Shown: positions 50,272 through 62,201 of the stretch, one piece after another
How positions within the stretch are numbered: position 1 is the first letter of the stretch
Layout: every line of letters starts with the position of its first letter
Assembly (NCBI GenBank): GCA_026419785.1
Contig: JAODTK010003355.1
Span: 108,632 to 172,631, forward strand
Source of the DNA: Sclerodactyla briareus
Lineage: Eukaryota > Echinodermata > Holothuroidea > Dendrochirotida > Sclerodactylidae
Direction of reading: 5' to 3'
DNA length: 64,000 bases
Program-made: the position numbers and the translations under genes
The notes under the pieces: model-generated
Database searches by the model: none
Told to the model about the DNA's origin: nothing
What the model saw: the letters and a program-made list of their open reading frames with translations, nothing else

Positions 50272-50490
50272 ATGTGCTGTCAACCATTAGTGAATCCACA
50301 AGGTCATCCATTTGTCAACTTATGCATTAGAATTTCCCAGACCCTTGAACAGGTGGAACAAAGTGAACTGGGCGACTCGGACGGTTCACGAGACAATAAA
50401 AATCAAAGCCGTTCTCCAAGGGGAGCATCGCTGGACCAGTTTGTATTGACCTTGAAGTGTTCAATTGTTTACGAGGGAAACGGATGTTGA
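50272..50490 (+). other. open frame, unrecognised, possible exon or transposon piece
   Basis: The frame encodes a polar segment (SELGDSDGSRDNKNQSRSP) followed by hydrophobic residues. Coding-like but broken sequence also precedes it from about 49960. No domain is recognised. It lies in the large NSD intron between the post-SET and PHD exons, on the opposite strand. Confidence 0.2.
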
Positions 50491-52716
50491 TCGTGAAAAT
50501 CGAAACCCGCGACGGTGGAGAGGCTAATATTTGCCAAAAATGAAATGTCTGGAGGAAACAATAGTATGGGATGATACATTATTTTTCTCAGAAAAATTCC
50601 ACAGGAAACGTTAAATACGAAGCATCGACCGACAACAAAAATTTTTCAACAATCCACTTTTCAAACTTTGAACGGAATTCATATTACATTGAGGTCTCGT
50701 TTTCAGCGAAATGAACAAAGATTTTTTTTTGATCATTGGAAACGTTGTTTCAGTCTACGATTTGCAACGATCCGAATTCGACAATGAAATGAAGGAATGG
50801 AATAATTCAATCATTTCTTCGATAAAATAACTTCCCAGCCTGTCCGCAGTAGAAACCACAAGATTGTGGCACTGTCGTTAAGGAGGGTCATTAGCTCTGT
50901 CACTCGGTTCAAGGGGCGAGTTCTGAACTAACATTCAGCACATAACAGATTCTTGCTGAATGTAGTTGTATATTCGAGCAGAACACCCTTTTTTTTAACA
51001 GCGAGGCAGTATATATTAATATATACCTACACTACTCAAGTTGTAGATTTATTTCTAGACTATACGTACTCTTTATTAATCAGTAATTTGAATATGTTTG
51101 AAATTTAGGAAGCTTGGATGAAGAGGATAGGGTTGATATTAATAATTTATCAGAGAAAATTGTTACGGAGACTAAATGTGGAGCCAGTGTATGTGCTATG
51201 TGTAATGTATGGGTATGATATAGGTATAAAGCCTACAAGACCTTGGTTGTTGTTTTTCGAGGAAATGACTTTCCCTTTTTGGAATATTCAGTAAACTGTT
51301 AAGAAAAATGGCTTTTGCGTCAGGAAATGGAATTCACCCAAAAAGACTGCAATATAATAGGATTGCTGATAAAAAATCAAAGACTTATTTTCAACCTCTA
51401 CTTAGTCCCATCTTTAACATCTATTAATGCAAATTAAAGTGACTAGATTTAACTTTGAATATTCTCCATAGTATTTCCCCAACTGTATAATTTCATGCAG
51501 TGAAAGTCCACCATATTGGTTCTAGTAGTGGTGATTATAGTCACTGTACCACTCACTATGCTAATCTATTTCTTCATATGTATAACATGCATGTATCTGG
51601 GTATATTTTTTTTTATATCTCCTCTCAAGAAAGATGTTAAAATACACTGTACCATAAATCACAACAGTGTATATTTAATTTGCATTCCGTATTCATAATC
51701 CAAGAAAGTGTGTGTCATATAATATTACAATCACCCTAATATAAAAAAGTATCACTCACATGCTACAAAAAAGCCACACAGTCATTCCTGGTTTTAGGTT
51801 TTCTAGAGGCTTGACTCCCCAGGCTGCTCACAAAGTCCTTAAAATTGCAGTGAGATGCTTCCATAGTTCAGACAAGTTGATAAGAGGTAAATTAACAATT
51901 TACTGACTGATCAAAGGAGTAAGAAGCAGTAGAGAAGGCAGCAAGAAGAGTTCCTAACTAAGAAGTGCTTGAACAGTACAGCATTTACAACAACAGCTTA
52001 ACCCACTCTTCTCCAGTTTTGATAGATCAAGGTTGTGGATGTTTTTGATGTTATAGCATATACTGGGCGGCTGGCCGCTTGCAGCCTGTTCAGACATTTC
52101 ATTCAGAGATTATATCACTATATAGGAGACAAGCAAGTCATGAAACAAGGCTTTGTTTATCTCAACGCGAAGTCTAGGGCAACCTATGAGTTGACAGTGG
52201 CTGTCCACTGAGATAATGCCCACCCAGCAAATTTAGTCCCCTTTAAAAAAAAAAAAAATAACCTGACCAAGAAATGAAATAAAATATATAGCATCACATT
52301 TACCTGACCCTTGCGGTACACTTAGACTGTATGGTTTTTTGACCGATTGTACACTCAAATTTTTTGTTGTTGCAGCCAATAAACTGACTGAATTACAATC
52401 AATTGCTCAATCTTCCCCAATTCTTTCAATGATTTAGCTCCTGAGTTTATCGCTGCTGACAATTAGAGGTGCAGCATCCAGGTTCGACCGTGCTGGGCGT
52501 TGGATAGGAATTTTTGGGGAAAAATCCTACGCTCGGCAAGTATACCATTTGAAAGAAAAAAAAATCAGGCATCAGACCTCCAGAAGGAAGACGAAGACTG
52601 AATAATCCTGGAAAACCTCCAAAAACATAGACCCCCTAAAGGTAGTATAAAGACAGAAGATCCTAAAAGCAGCGGCGGCATCATGGATTTGCCCGATTGA
52701 GGGTCAGAGTTCCTGA

Positions 52717-52733
52717 GGGGGGGGGGGGGGGGG
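52717..52733 (+). repeat. poly-G tract, 17 bases
   Basis: The longest G run in the window, in the large NSD intron. Confidence 0.95.
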
Positions 52734-53814
52734 CCCCAAGTGATGCCCTGACACTAACCCTCACTTGATGGCACTGTCCCCTGCAATGACCATCAACCGC
52801 ATTTTTGGCGTTAATTTCCCCCGGTCCCACAATTTCATTCCCTTTCGCCTGTGGTTTTAAAATAGTCCTCCCAGCAATTCATGAAATGAAGGAGGGGAGA
52901 TGGGGTGGGGAAAATAGGGGGGATGAAAGGTAGATCTCAAGTCGATCTGGGGTGCGCAGCTCTGTAAGCGACCTCCTTTCCGGGCACCCGCAGCCAGCAC
53001 TGTAGGCGCGCCGCTGCGGCATCAAAGTTTGCGTGGGAGTAGACTAGAAATAGATGGGAATTTCATCGTTCTGCCAAGCACTCAACTATTGGACTGGGTA
53101 TTAATCGCAGTTCATTCCAAATGGTTCGATGCAATTTTGCTCTGCCAGTACTAGAACTATTGGTCAATCAGCTCCATTGGTGGGCAATACTTATTGACAA
53201 GGCCTAGATGCCACTTGACTTGAATATTGATCTGTGCTACGGTAATTGGGCTAACCGAGATGCAAAAGGAGTTTGGACATGTCATATCATTCACCAAAGT
53301 TGTCGATTAGCTGCTCTGTAGTCTTCGCATCGGGCCAGACATCGGAAGCTACGTAGGCCTAACGCTCAGCCTAGATGTATGCTCCAGTACGACACTTGTT
53401 TATATCAGTGTGGAAGGGGTGGTAGACACAAAAGTTGTCTACATTCTGAAATTTCTAACAGCAACAAACAATTGCGGGGGGAACTATCACAAAAATTCAG
53501 AATATAAATTCTTCACAGAAATTGAATCGTTATGGCACCTACCTGCCTCAAATTGCATAATTTAGCCGCAAAATTGGCGTATTATTGCTCGCCACCGAAA
53601 ACTCGTGGTGTACTGCATGTCCATTGCGCGAACAGTTCGTGTTGGGTGCATTTCCCAGTATGCCCCGCGCGTTCAATTGGCCGCAAATTGTTGCACGGTA
53701 ACATATTGGAGAATTACTGTCTCGTATTAAGTCTGTGACCATTATGGACCACGTCTACCAAGGAGTATAAGTTTTGTGGAAATTTGACTGAAATTGCCTA
53801 TACATTACATAGGA

Positions 53815-53930
53815 ATCCACGCAACTTTGAATTTGGAATAAACTAAACAAAATCGACACAGCCGAATGACCTCCAGTCTGACAAACTTTGGAATTTGCAT
53901 AAATTATCAAAATTAAGGGGACAACTCATT
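53815..53930 (+). repeat. dispersed repeat with atgacctcc motif
   Basis: Fragment with gaatgacctccagtctgac and aatttgcataaattat, like the copies above. Confidence 0.45.
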
Positions 53931-54819
53931 TAGATTTTATCTCTACCTAGCACCTATGCGCCAAGCCAGGTCACCATAGCACCTACGGTTCATCGAAATC
54001 TTGCTGAAGAGCCCAAACACTAAATTAACAATAACATATGGCTAATTACCCTACCTAATCCGTGACTTTGCCGCTCAAAATCTAATCAATCATGTTCAAC
54101 ACCCAACCCTGATACTACATACAAAATTTCAACAAAACTGGCCTCACCGTTTGGGAGGTATCCTGCTAACGAGAAAGTGGACACCACAACAAAGTGATAC
54201 CTAAGTCCCTCCTTCTAAACTTTGTTCAGGCAAGACAACAAAAGCTGTCTAACTCCCTCATGAACTGAGAACTACGATTACTGCTGCTCCCACATTTTAT
54301 TTTTCCTCTGTAAGACAGTTTGCCTCCGGCTCCAACAGCGTGAGGGGTTGTACGATCTCAATGCGACAATGCTATCAAAAATAATTCTGGCATATACCTA
54401 GGACCATTATATGTGTATGTATATTTCATACCACCTAGAAGAACTTTACTTCCTGGTGTGAATCAAGATTTGCCAAGTTCTAGGTCAATTTTTGGTCCAA
54501 TTTATTATGCTCCTCTGTAATGTTTTGTCCTACTGCATTCACTGGGATGGGTGATTCCCTTCAATATATATATATCTGGCATTTATTTTTCCATAGAGTG
54601 ATTTTTCAATTCTCAGCGACGAACAACCTCTCCACCCCCCCCTTATCCCTGAACCTTGGTGGAAGGGCGGCAAAATATGTTTATGGTGCAAGCTGGATGA
54701 AATCTTGCAGGAAAATCAGGAATCTTATATCTGTAAATTTTACATATATCACAACCAAACCCAGTTTTCTGAACTTTGTGTTCGGGGGACAAAAAGTAGG
54801 ATCTTGATTTCCTAAATAC

Positions 54820-54928
54820 CTTCGGGTCGTACTCCAATGAGCCGCTGGTCAGTTGGGGGCGCCGCAGTGGCATTCCTTCTTCTCGTTACCCAGGCTCTCA
54901 AGGTTGTAGTTAAAGTTCAGCTCAGAGT
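54820..54928 (-). CDS. NSD gene, end of SET and post-SET exon
   Basis: The exon follows a tgcttgcag acceptor and continues in phase from the SET exon: SELNFNYNLESLGNEKKE, then CHCGAPN, then a C-S-G segment, ending at AAG|gtattt. F-N-Y-N closes the active site. The CxCxxxxC pattern of the post-SET loop binds zinc together with the RFMNHSC cysteine. A stop (TGA) follows A-P-N in the literal reading. It vanishes if the known family pattern N-C-S-G-F is assumed, which takes small indels at TGACCAGC and in the GGCTCATT stretch. I therefore read it as a functional exon with base-call errors. Confidence 0.9.
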
Positions 54929-55455
54929 CTGCAAGCAAAGTAACAAATGAATGGAGATGAATGAATCAGCAGCTGCAAATACATCTCTGGGAGGAAGGCT
55001 CTGCGCACTACCCGACAGATGTCCTACCTGAGTAGAGTATCGAGGTTATGAATTGATTTGATATTTAAATAATAATAATATCTCGTTCTTATATAGCACT
55101 TTTTAGGGTAAGAAATATGCTCTCAGTTCTCCACATTCATTACCCCTGGTCACTAGGACTTGTCACACCCCTACTATACAGCACACACCTGTCGCTTGTT
55201 CTCTGCCGATGTACACATTACAGTTGTCACTCATCGTGTCTCCTGGGGATCTTCCCTTCCCAAAGAAGCGGTTGTCACATAAGTGCGGATATTCTCCACA
55301 AGGCACCCCACAAGGTACCCACTTTAACACGTGGGTGGCATGGGACATGGACGTGGGAGGCATAACTTATCCAAAACTCCTCTTCTCACCGTGAGCCTTC
55401 CCCTCCAACTCATAGTCCCCACCCCTAGTAGGTTTTCATTGCACCATCTACCAAC

Positions 55456-55714
55456 CTGCTGGTATGTCATTGAGGGCGAACAGCCCGACCCGGGTGTCCC
55501 CGTTGACGGTCCACTTCGGGTTCTCGCAGTTGGGCTGGCAGGAGTGGTTCATGAAGCGAGACAAGTTCCCCTTTGGGCCCGCGTCGATGATCCTCTCCTT
55601 GTCGATCGTCAGGAAGTAGAAGTCGGTGATGTTGTTCTCGTGGGCCTCGACGATCCGCTTCCGGCACTCGTCCTCGTCAACCAACTCGCCGACATACTCG
55701 TTGACAAACTCACC
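55456..55714 (-). CDS. NSD gene, catalytic SET-domain exon
   Basis: This uninterrupted 259-bp exon after a ctacccaaag acceptor carries the catalytic core of an H3K36 methyltransferase. It starts [17 protein letters not shown], continues with [21 protein letters not shown], then [16 protein letters not shown], and ends [24 protein letters not shown] is the SAM-binding pseudoknot motif, and the D-x-G-P-K-G-N stretch is typical of NSD. The donor is CAG|gttgg. The last codon is split and completes as GAC with the next exon. No disabling change is visible, so the enzyme looks active here. The protein acts on chromatin in the nucleus. Confidence 0.97.
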
Positions 55715-56379
55715 CTTTGGGTAGGAACGGCATAGATAAGCCACTTTACACTCGAGGAAATATGTTATTTTAATATTATTACTGATATGGTGACATAGGT
55801 CACGTGTAATGCACGTTTGGGTTACAAGCAAGGGTGGCACCAGGAAGGAGGCCAGTGGGTCCAATCGCCCTTATCAGCGAAGCCTAGCCTGAAATGTTCC
55901 CATTTTGTCGGGAAGCTAAAGTAGGGAGCATATTGTATCAAAACAAGGGTTACTTGTAACCTCAGGATATTGAGTGCTAATTTTATAATTGAGGCTAAAA
56001 TTGACAACAGAGATAAGAAAAAATGGGATAATGGAAAGATGAACACCAACCCAATAGGCCCAAGAGTTCTGGACCTATTGTGTCCACAGGGTTTTTGGAC
56101 TGTGACCTCTGCTGACCTTCGACCTGACCACAAATCAATGGGAATCATGTACGAAGATTTGTCTGTTACTTTACTAACAAACTCGGACAATGTGTGGTAA
56201 AAAACTAGGCTGATTGCCCTAAATTCAGGGAATTTTCCTGCCCAAAATCTAATGCGACTAAATTCACCCAACCCTGATACCACAAAAAAATTCATAACAA
56301 ATTATTACAATTCCAGAGAATTGGATTAACAGACAAGCATGACCACACACATACACAAAGCAATTTCATGGTATTTACA

Positions 56380-56495
56380 ACTAAGGCCTAAAAAAAAAAA
56401 TTGTTTGTTTGTCCTCCACCGCCCGACCGAATTTTCCTTCCGCTCCGAACATATTTTTACTTTCAATATTTTTTTAATTTCTTGTTCCGCTTGCA
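56380..56495 (+). repeat. short dispersed repeat aggcct-poly(A)
   Basis: Starts aaggcctaaaaaaaaaaatt, then tgtttgtcctccaccgcccg and gaattttcc. The same order is found inverted at 57612-57716. Confidence 0.6.
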
Positions 56496-57232
56496 AACTA
56501 TTACATTTCCGTCACAAAAAACTTTCCATGTTCGATCGTCGTCTTAACACACACTATAAACCCAATCATACACATACCTGTGGGAGTAATGCCAGTCCGT
56601 GACGCGTTGACTCATCGACCGATCGATCGATCGATCATGACCTGTCCTACCCTTGCTCTTATTACCCCCGAAATTCTACTCCCGCACTTACAATTTAAAA
56701 GTTTTCGTAGCCTAGAACAGGGAACATTGGAGCCGCGCGATGCACGGCGGTGCTATGTAATGGCTTGGAAACGTTCGTCACACAGATCAAATTACTGACT
56801 GGGCCTGGCTGCGTGGTTCGCGGCGATAATGCATATAACAAGTGCCAAGAAGGAACACCTTACTAAACTTTGGAGCAACTATCAGTGTTGCCACTTCGCA
56901 CCTGAGATGTAAGAATAGTGAAAGTTTTGCAATAAATTTCTGAATGAAAAACAACAATCATTGCAATGACATAGGAAATTTGAGCATAATACCTTCACTA
57001 TCAGTGTGAACTGTCAAATTCCTGTCAAGAAAATAAACCTTCAGCCATACAAATTTTAATAGTGTTCTCATACAAAATGTAGCAACGCTGATGAGAGCGA
57101 CAACACAATGTGGGGCTGATAGCACTTCTTCGTTGTATATTTCTTGCAACTCGCCGAGCGTGCGCTCCCGGACACCACTCAAGTAGTGTGATACTACACA
57201 GTGCCGATCACTAGTACTAGCAGGGTCTAAAC

Positions 57233-57427
57233 ATGGCGTCGTACACGCTCGGAGTTCTGTGTAAACTCGGCGTTAGAATTATTTATGACCGAATTTGCAC
57301 TGTTGTGACGAATTCTACCCTGAAGGAGATTTTTGATCACCACTTAGGCAGTGTGGAACAAAAGCGATTCAGACATACTTCTGAAAAATGTGAGAGTCGC
57401 GGAGTCACGAAATGGCCCATAGTGTGA
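57233..57427 (+). other. possible start exon on + strand inside an NSD intron
   Basis: An open frame begins AACATGGCGTCG, a good start context, and encodes MASYTLGVLCKLGVRIIYDR and further residues to a stop. It lies antisense within an NSD intron. The family is not recognised. It may be a small gene, a first exon or chance. Confidence 0.2.
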
Positions 57428-57611
57428 TATAGGACCAGATGAATTGGTGTCAATCTTGGCGTGGTTTTTGCATGCGAACTTCCGGTCACGGTTTTGCTAC
57501 TTAACTTTGTACTTGTACGGTTGCAGCGGAAATGAAGCTGCTGATGCAGCTAGTACTAGTGTGCTGGGGAACGGAACGCTTTTAGTGTCCCTTTTTCACT
57601 ACTTATCTGCA

Positions 57612-57716
57612 AATCTGCGTTCCAAAAAAAAAAAAAAAAAAAAAAATCCGCCCGCCTGTCCGCAATTTTTCAGGGGTGTGGAGGACAAACAAACATCTTT
57701 TTTTTTTAGGCCTAAT
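57612..57716 (-). repeat. short dispersed repeat aggcct-poly(A), inverted
   Basis: Inverted counterpart of 56380-56495, with poly(A) of over 20 and poly(T) runs. It lies just after the pre-SET exon in the NSD intron. Confidence 0.6.
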
Positions 57717-57783
57717 GGATATAACAGGTGAGCCTTTGACTCCAATGCTGGAAAAATTAAGTTCAGGGAAGATGGATACACAC

Positions 57784-57903
57784 CTTCTTGATGTCGACAT
57801 TGGTGAACAGCCCCCACCCTCTTTCCCCAGTTTTTTGGTGCGGCAGAGGGGTAGAGTCTCTTCTGGAACCTCTGGTTCTCACATTTGTCTCCTGCTGCGC
57901 AAA
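57784..57903 (-). CDS. NSD gene, AWS end and SET start exon
   Basis: After a ttcattcag acceptor the exon reads VCAAGDKCENQRFQKRLYP, then, in the neighbouring frame, TGERGWGLFTNVDIKK before an AAG|gtgtgt donor. C-x-N-Q-x-F-x-K-R-x-Y-P is the AWS/SET boundary of NSD enzymes. G-W-G-L is the first SET strand that binds S-adenosylmethionine. The frame change falls in a run of six A (CACCAAAAAACTG), and a base is probably also missing at the splice junction, where a G is expected before TTTGC. Two compensating errors leave the exon end in phase 0, matching the SET exon start. Confidence 0.9.
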
Positions 57904-58909
57904 CTGAATGAATAGACACAGAGAGTAGTTCCGATTCCATTCTTCAGAACGAGAGTAGCTCATCAGGCAGCATCATTGGAAATGAGGAGTTCGCCCCTCC
58001 GATATGAACAATTTATGGGTGGACATATCAGCAGACATGCTCAGTATGAACACCTGATGGTACAGGCCTCTTCGATCACCTCTTATAACTGCATAGTTTG
58101 ATTCAAATTCTATGGGTACAGGGAGGAAGCCAAGTAAATTTCACCAAGAAACCATGGCTGTATTGATCGAGAATGAGCACCGTTAATAACTCGCCTCCTC
58201 TTCTTGACTAGTGCTCAGATGATACCGAGGCAGAGGTGTAACTAATCCTAACCCGCTCCCGGGAGTGCCACATCTGGAAGGACGATCATGCTCTGACCAC
58301 TTTTTCGGAACCTGGAGGAACGGATTTCACCGCGACTGTTTACAGCCGACACTTATTGCAAACCTCCCGTAACAAACTCCAGCAAACCCCCAAAAGACCA
58401 CAAAGGATGAACTGTCACATTTCCAGCTTGTCCTAATAGATATGATCGAGGAAATTGATGCATAAACACTGGTGTCAAGGGCAAATCATCCTCTTGTGTT
58501 GTCTCTCACAACAGGGAGAGAACATGACTGGAAAAGTTACTGTCACAATAACCAGGGCAGTTAGCTGTTGGATAAGGGCATTCAGGCTGCTCTCTTTGAG
58601 TTGAGCTGATCACTGATTGGCTGCAAGAGAAGCCACAACTCTAGTCACGACCTGGAGACCAGGGGCCGTCCAGGCCTAACACTTGATTCAGGGAAGCGTG
58701 TTGAAGAAAGCAGGGGTGGAGAAATTAGCATTTATAATAACTTGAGTTGCGTCGCCAATGCTCCCCAAGTAAGCAGTCTGCTACACACGATCGAGAGTGG
58801 TTGGCAGTCCCTTTGTACAATGAACTATCGACTGCATACGGATATCTAGATTAACTTCTACAGAGCTGTAGGGGAGGGGGGGGGGGGGGATGGGGTCAAT
58901 AGGCCTCAC

Positions 58910-59056
58910 CTGAGGGTGACACTCGACCATCAGTAGCCTGTTCATACACTCCGTGTCCGACCTGCAGGGGTGCTCCATGGAAGGCTTGCAGTCACACGCT
59001 GCACAGGAAGAGATGTCAAACACTGGCATTTGCACATTGCCCACTGGTTTGTTGGT
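58910..59056 (-). CDS. NSD gene, AWS-domain exon
   Basis: This is a clean open exon between a tttctccag acceptor and a CAG|gtgagg donor. It begins TNKPVGNVQ and continues through CDCKPSMEHPC, then TECMNRLLMVECHPQ. The ordered cysteines and the ECxNRxLxxECHP pattern are the AWS (associated with SET) zinc-binding domain of NSD proteins. This domain packs against the catalytic SET domain. No frameshift is seen. A 14-base G run lies just downstream in the intron at 58876-58889. The N-K-P-V-G start favours the NSD family over the related SETD2 and ASH1L families. Confidence 0.93.
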
Positions 59057-59450
59057 CTGGAGAAAAACAAGAACAAAGTGGTTACAATTATTGGAGAGAG
59101 CCATCTCCATATGTCACGATCCGGGAGTGTATGCGCGCCCTGGAACTATGAGATTGAAATGTTGCAGTATCATCTGCACTTATCGCCGTTTACACTTCTT
59201 GTAGAATCAATGTAGCCCAATGGTTACATAGGTTGGGGGTGATATGCAGAGAGTCCCTGGATTTTTTTTTATTCTCTTCACCCTCTTGTGTGTAGGGATT
59301 GCCTCACATACCAAGGTTTCTATGTATTAATCCCTCCCCTTTGACACTTCGATCAAATCAATGTTATCCATCGTTCACAGTTGTCACTATTCAGGATGGA
59401 GGTTTAGGCGATCAAATCTCGAGACAGCCCCTCTCGGACCTGCCACTCAC

Positions 59451-59563
59451 CTTGATGAACTTGAATCCTCTTGGTTTCTTACTGTTTATTCTCCTGTTCC
59501 TTGGCCTCCTTCAGTTCTTTAGCTGCTGCTGGGACTTGAAGTTCTTAGAGGCTTCCAACAGAG
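59451..59563 (-). CDS. NSD gene, basic linker exon before AWS
   Basis: The exon starts after a ctacag acceptor and ends at ATCAAG|gtgagt, in phase with the AWS exon 395 bp further on. It encodes a charged helix-like linker (SKNFKSQQQ, then KELKEAKEQE, then SKKPRGFKFIK). NSD proteins have an alpha-helical linker between the second PWWP and the AWS domain that ends in a basic K-x-I-K stretch just before N-K-P-V-G. Two one-base shifts are needed to keep one frame: near the CAGCAGCAGC run, and at the ACAGGAGAATAA stretch. The phase-0 junction with the next exon supports the assignment. Confidence 0.72.
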
Positions 59564-61072
59564 CTGTAGAAAATATAGACCCAAATCAAGGGTCAAATGC
59601 AATGGCAACATTGTGGAACTCTCCGTGCATTGTGTTGAATTTTCAATTCGGAAGAAAGTGCCCCGAAGGTAGTTGGGAGGCAAATAATCCTCCTACATGC
59701 TATCTAATACCAGTCGGAACACATTTCTTCTGATTAGATATGGACAACGCAAGTTCACGTAATGAAGGGCAATATGATAGCGAATGGTAAAACTGAGAGT
59801 ATCAGTTTCTTAGTCTGCTAATTGCCGACATATGGAGAAGCCGTTCAAAATAGAGGGGGCTCAGCCGCTCTTTCTATATATACCACGGTCGAATATCCAC
59901 CACATACATCTTAGATGACTTCGTTTTGACAAAATCCCCCCAAAAAGGGGATTTTTGCTCATTACGATTCAGGTGACCGTAGATGTCAGTCATCAGTAGC
60001 ACACAGGCTTTGATATGGGGTAGCACCCTGAATGATCTGTTAACAAATTGCCCCATAATTTTGATCATGAATATTTACAAGAAGACTTGACAATAACTTT
60101 TTTACAAACACCGTAAAATGAAGATTTTATCGAGAATGATGCATTTGAACCTAAAATTGACCGAAGCCCCCGTTTCGGCTATGCGCAGGCGTATGCAGTT
60201 TGTTTTGGTAATCGCCGCGAGTTCAGAAAAATAATGAATCCTTCAAATGAGCAATTAAAAAAAATATCCATCTAACGTAGTCAAACTAGTTGGAGTTGTC
60301 TAAACAATTCCAGATCAGACGGCAATAGAGTAGTTTTTCCAGCATGCATTTCCGTTTCCCGTAATTAGTGAAAGAGAGAAATTCTCCCGATTGCGCATCA
60401 ACGTTAGACGTTGCACACCCACCCACTAGTCCCGCCCATGATTCGCTTCGACACGAGCAGGAAGACGAAGTCACAAAGGCGCTTGTTTAGGCAAATTACC
60501 GATTGGTTGAAGGGCCGCCCTGTACATATGAAGTGATGAGGCTTATATACACGGTGAACATAAGTCCAACGCCTGTTTTAACATGCTACTATCCAGTTCA
60601 AACCTGATATTCCTACGAGTTCCATTACAGAGTTCAATGTTTGAGCATTTGTATTGGGCAGATCGGATTCCCCTCTGAAATTCATTAAACTGTGTGGGAG
60701 TATTCTGTAGTGGTTGAGATATAGTGCTGACCAGTCACTTTTGTAAGAAAATGCAGAATCGTTACACAACATGTTGAGTCATTTTCCCCTCATGGAACGA
60801 TAAAATACACATGGATTTTTCTGTGATGGTCATTCCAACCACTATATCGCACATTATCGTGCAATAAGGACTCTATTTCTCTGCAGAAACTTTGAAGGTC
60901 ACCAACTTTGCATCGAACTTTGTATGGGGTGGGGGGGTCGGTTTGGATCTGCGCTTATTGTTTTTCCCATAACCCCACAATATTATCCTCTTTTATGGCT
61001 GGACCCTGCGGCGTCTTCGAAGTAATTATCGATTATTGATTGAATTTGCAGACAATGAGGAATTTTCCTTAC

Positions 61073-61099
61073 CACGCCGGTTTCCTTCAGGTTGTAGCT
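61073..61099 (-). CDS. possible 27-nt micro-exon of the NSD gene
   Basis: A 27-nt segment is framed by a good acceptor (tatgcag) and a good donor (gtaagg) on the minus strand. It would encode nine residues, SYNLKETGV. It sits between the PWWP and linker exons. I cannot match it to a conserved NSD segment, and short exon-like patterns arise by chance. Confidence 0.2.
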
Positions 61100-61309
61100 C
61101 TGCATATAAGATCAAAACAGTGGCCCTTCCTCTGCAACCAGGGCCAATTTGGAGAGTTACAATATTTTACCAACCCACTCCTTCTAGACTATCAATTTTT
61201 CGCTAATTGATTTCAAATCTGGCCTACGCCATCGCAGAATAGTGCATGGATCAATATTATCTGAATAATATCCTACCACAGCATGCTCCCATGTGCATAG
61301 ATAACAGTA

Positions 61310-61470
61310 GAAAAAGCTGGTAGCTAGCAGATGTGAGACACTGGAATGGTACCGTACCAACCACCAAACTTTGTTTTGGTCGATTTGTGCCTGCCCCAAA
61401 ACTGGTACCATGGGATGCTTCATTAGTAAACCCACATATCCAAAATTGGCTTGAAGCCCGGCATATGTGG
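61310..61470 (-). repeat. intron-flank duplicate associated with PWWP exons
   Basis: This stretch matches 61985-62155 (aattttgga/ggaatg, accagttttggggcagg, ccaaaacaaagttt, ctaccagctttttcta). It suggests that the PWWP exon plus upstream intron was duplicated in tandem, with a possible third exon-less remnant here. Confidence 0.65.
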
Positions 61471-61776
61471 GTCGGCAAGGGACCGCAGTGACCCACCTTA
61501 GCTTTTGTCAACCCACCACTCGGGCTGAAATGAAGCTATATTCAACCTAACAAATCTTATCCAATACCTTAAACCGGCCTCAAATATTCATACTCTATTC
61601 TAGTATGAGAGAGGCCAAAGATAGCTTACTATCCCTTAAGAAATGTTGATTTTGGCAATTTGAGGGGTATAAGGGCTGAAAGTTACTTTGGATCTGTACT
61701 CCAATTTGATTTTTGTGTGACCCACTTCGATTGATATAGCTTACACTCTGCCTGCCTAACTTCCTCACAACACAAC

Positions 61777-61964
61777 CTGCGTCCTGCAGTGAGTCCTTGG
61801 AGGCCTTTGCTCGTGGCTAACCGGTCCCCCTCGTGGAACGGGAAACACCCTCTGTGGTGCATCCAGTGGCAGTCATGGGACCCAAGTACAGGAATGGAAA
61901 CTCTCCCACCTGGTGGGACATGCCCTGTAACGTGCTTGGGCTGTCTCTGATTGCACATCCTACA
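61777..61964 (-). CDS. NSD gene, PWWP exon copy 1 (downstream copy, lacks W-W-P)
   Basis: A tgtccag acceptor is followed by an open frame with M-C-N near the start, then VLGSHDCHWMHHRGCFPF and EGDR. This is the PWWP beta-barrel core seen in NSD proteins. Compared with the upstream copy, the stretch coding W-W-P-G-E is missing by a deletion of about 12 bp. That removes residues normally part of the aromatic cage and hydrophobic core. After GDR the expected frame is the next one (SKDSLQDA), so one indel is likely. The exon probably ends at GCAG|gttgtg. The intron just upstream (61985-62155) is itself repeated at 61310-61470, so exon and flank were duplicated together. It could be an alternative exon, a decayed exon or, less likely, the used one. 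Confidence 0.6.
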
Positions 61965-61984
61965 CTGGACACAATACAGATACA

Positions 61985-62155
61985 GATACCAGCTAGAAAA
62001 AGCTGGTACTAGCAAGCAGTTGTGAGAACTGGAAATGGATACCGACCCGGACCAACCCACCTTTGTTCTGGTCAGTTCGGGCTGCCCCAAACTAGTACAA
62101 TGATCTGTTTACGTTTGATGAACCCCGACATTCCCCAAAATTGGCACGCTGCCAC
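61985..62155 (-). repeat. intron-flank duplicate upstream of PWWP copy 1
   Basis: Counterpart of 61310-61470. It immediately precedes the acceptor of PWWP exon copy 1 in the direction of transcription. Confidence 0.65.
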
Positions 62156-62201
62156 TGGCCTACACCTAACACAACACAATGATGTTCACTGCATTGTAGA
62201 C

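Larger units (their letters stand above)
47760..54800. other. large NSD intron region, no recognised exon
   Basis: The exon for the PHD finger preceding GKWDCPW should lie between 44951 and 54820 on the minus strand, but I could not find a C-x-x-C-G-D-G-G pattern. The interval holds repeats, a 17-base G run and unrecognised short open frames. Confidence 0.5.

Noticed and set aside
55331-55735. 134-codon open frame on + strand
   Set aside because: Antisense to the clean SET exon, whose splice sites and catalytic motifs are on the minus strand.
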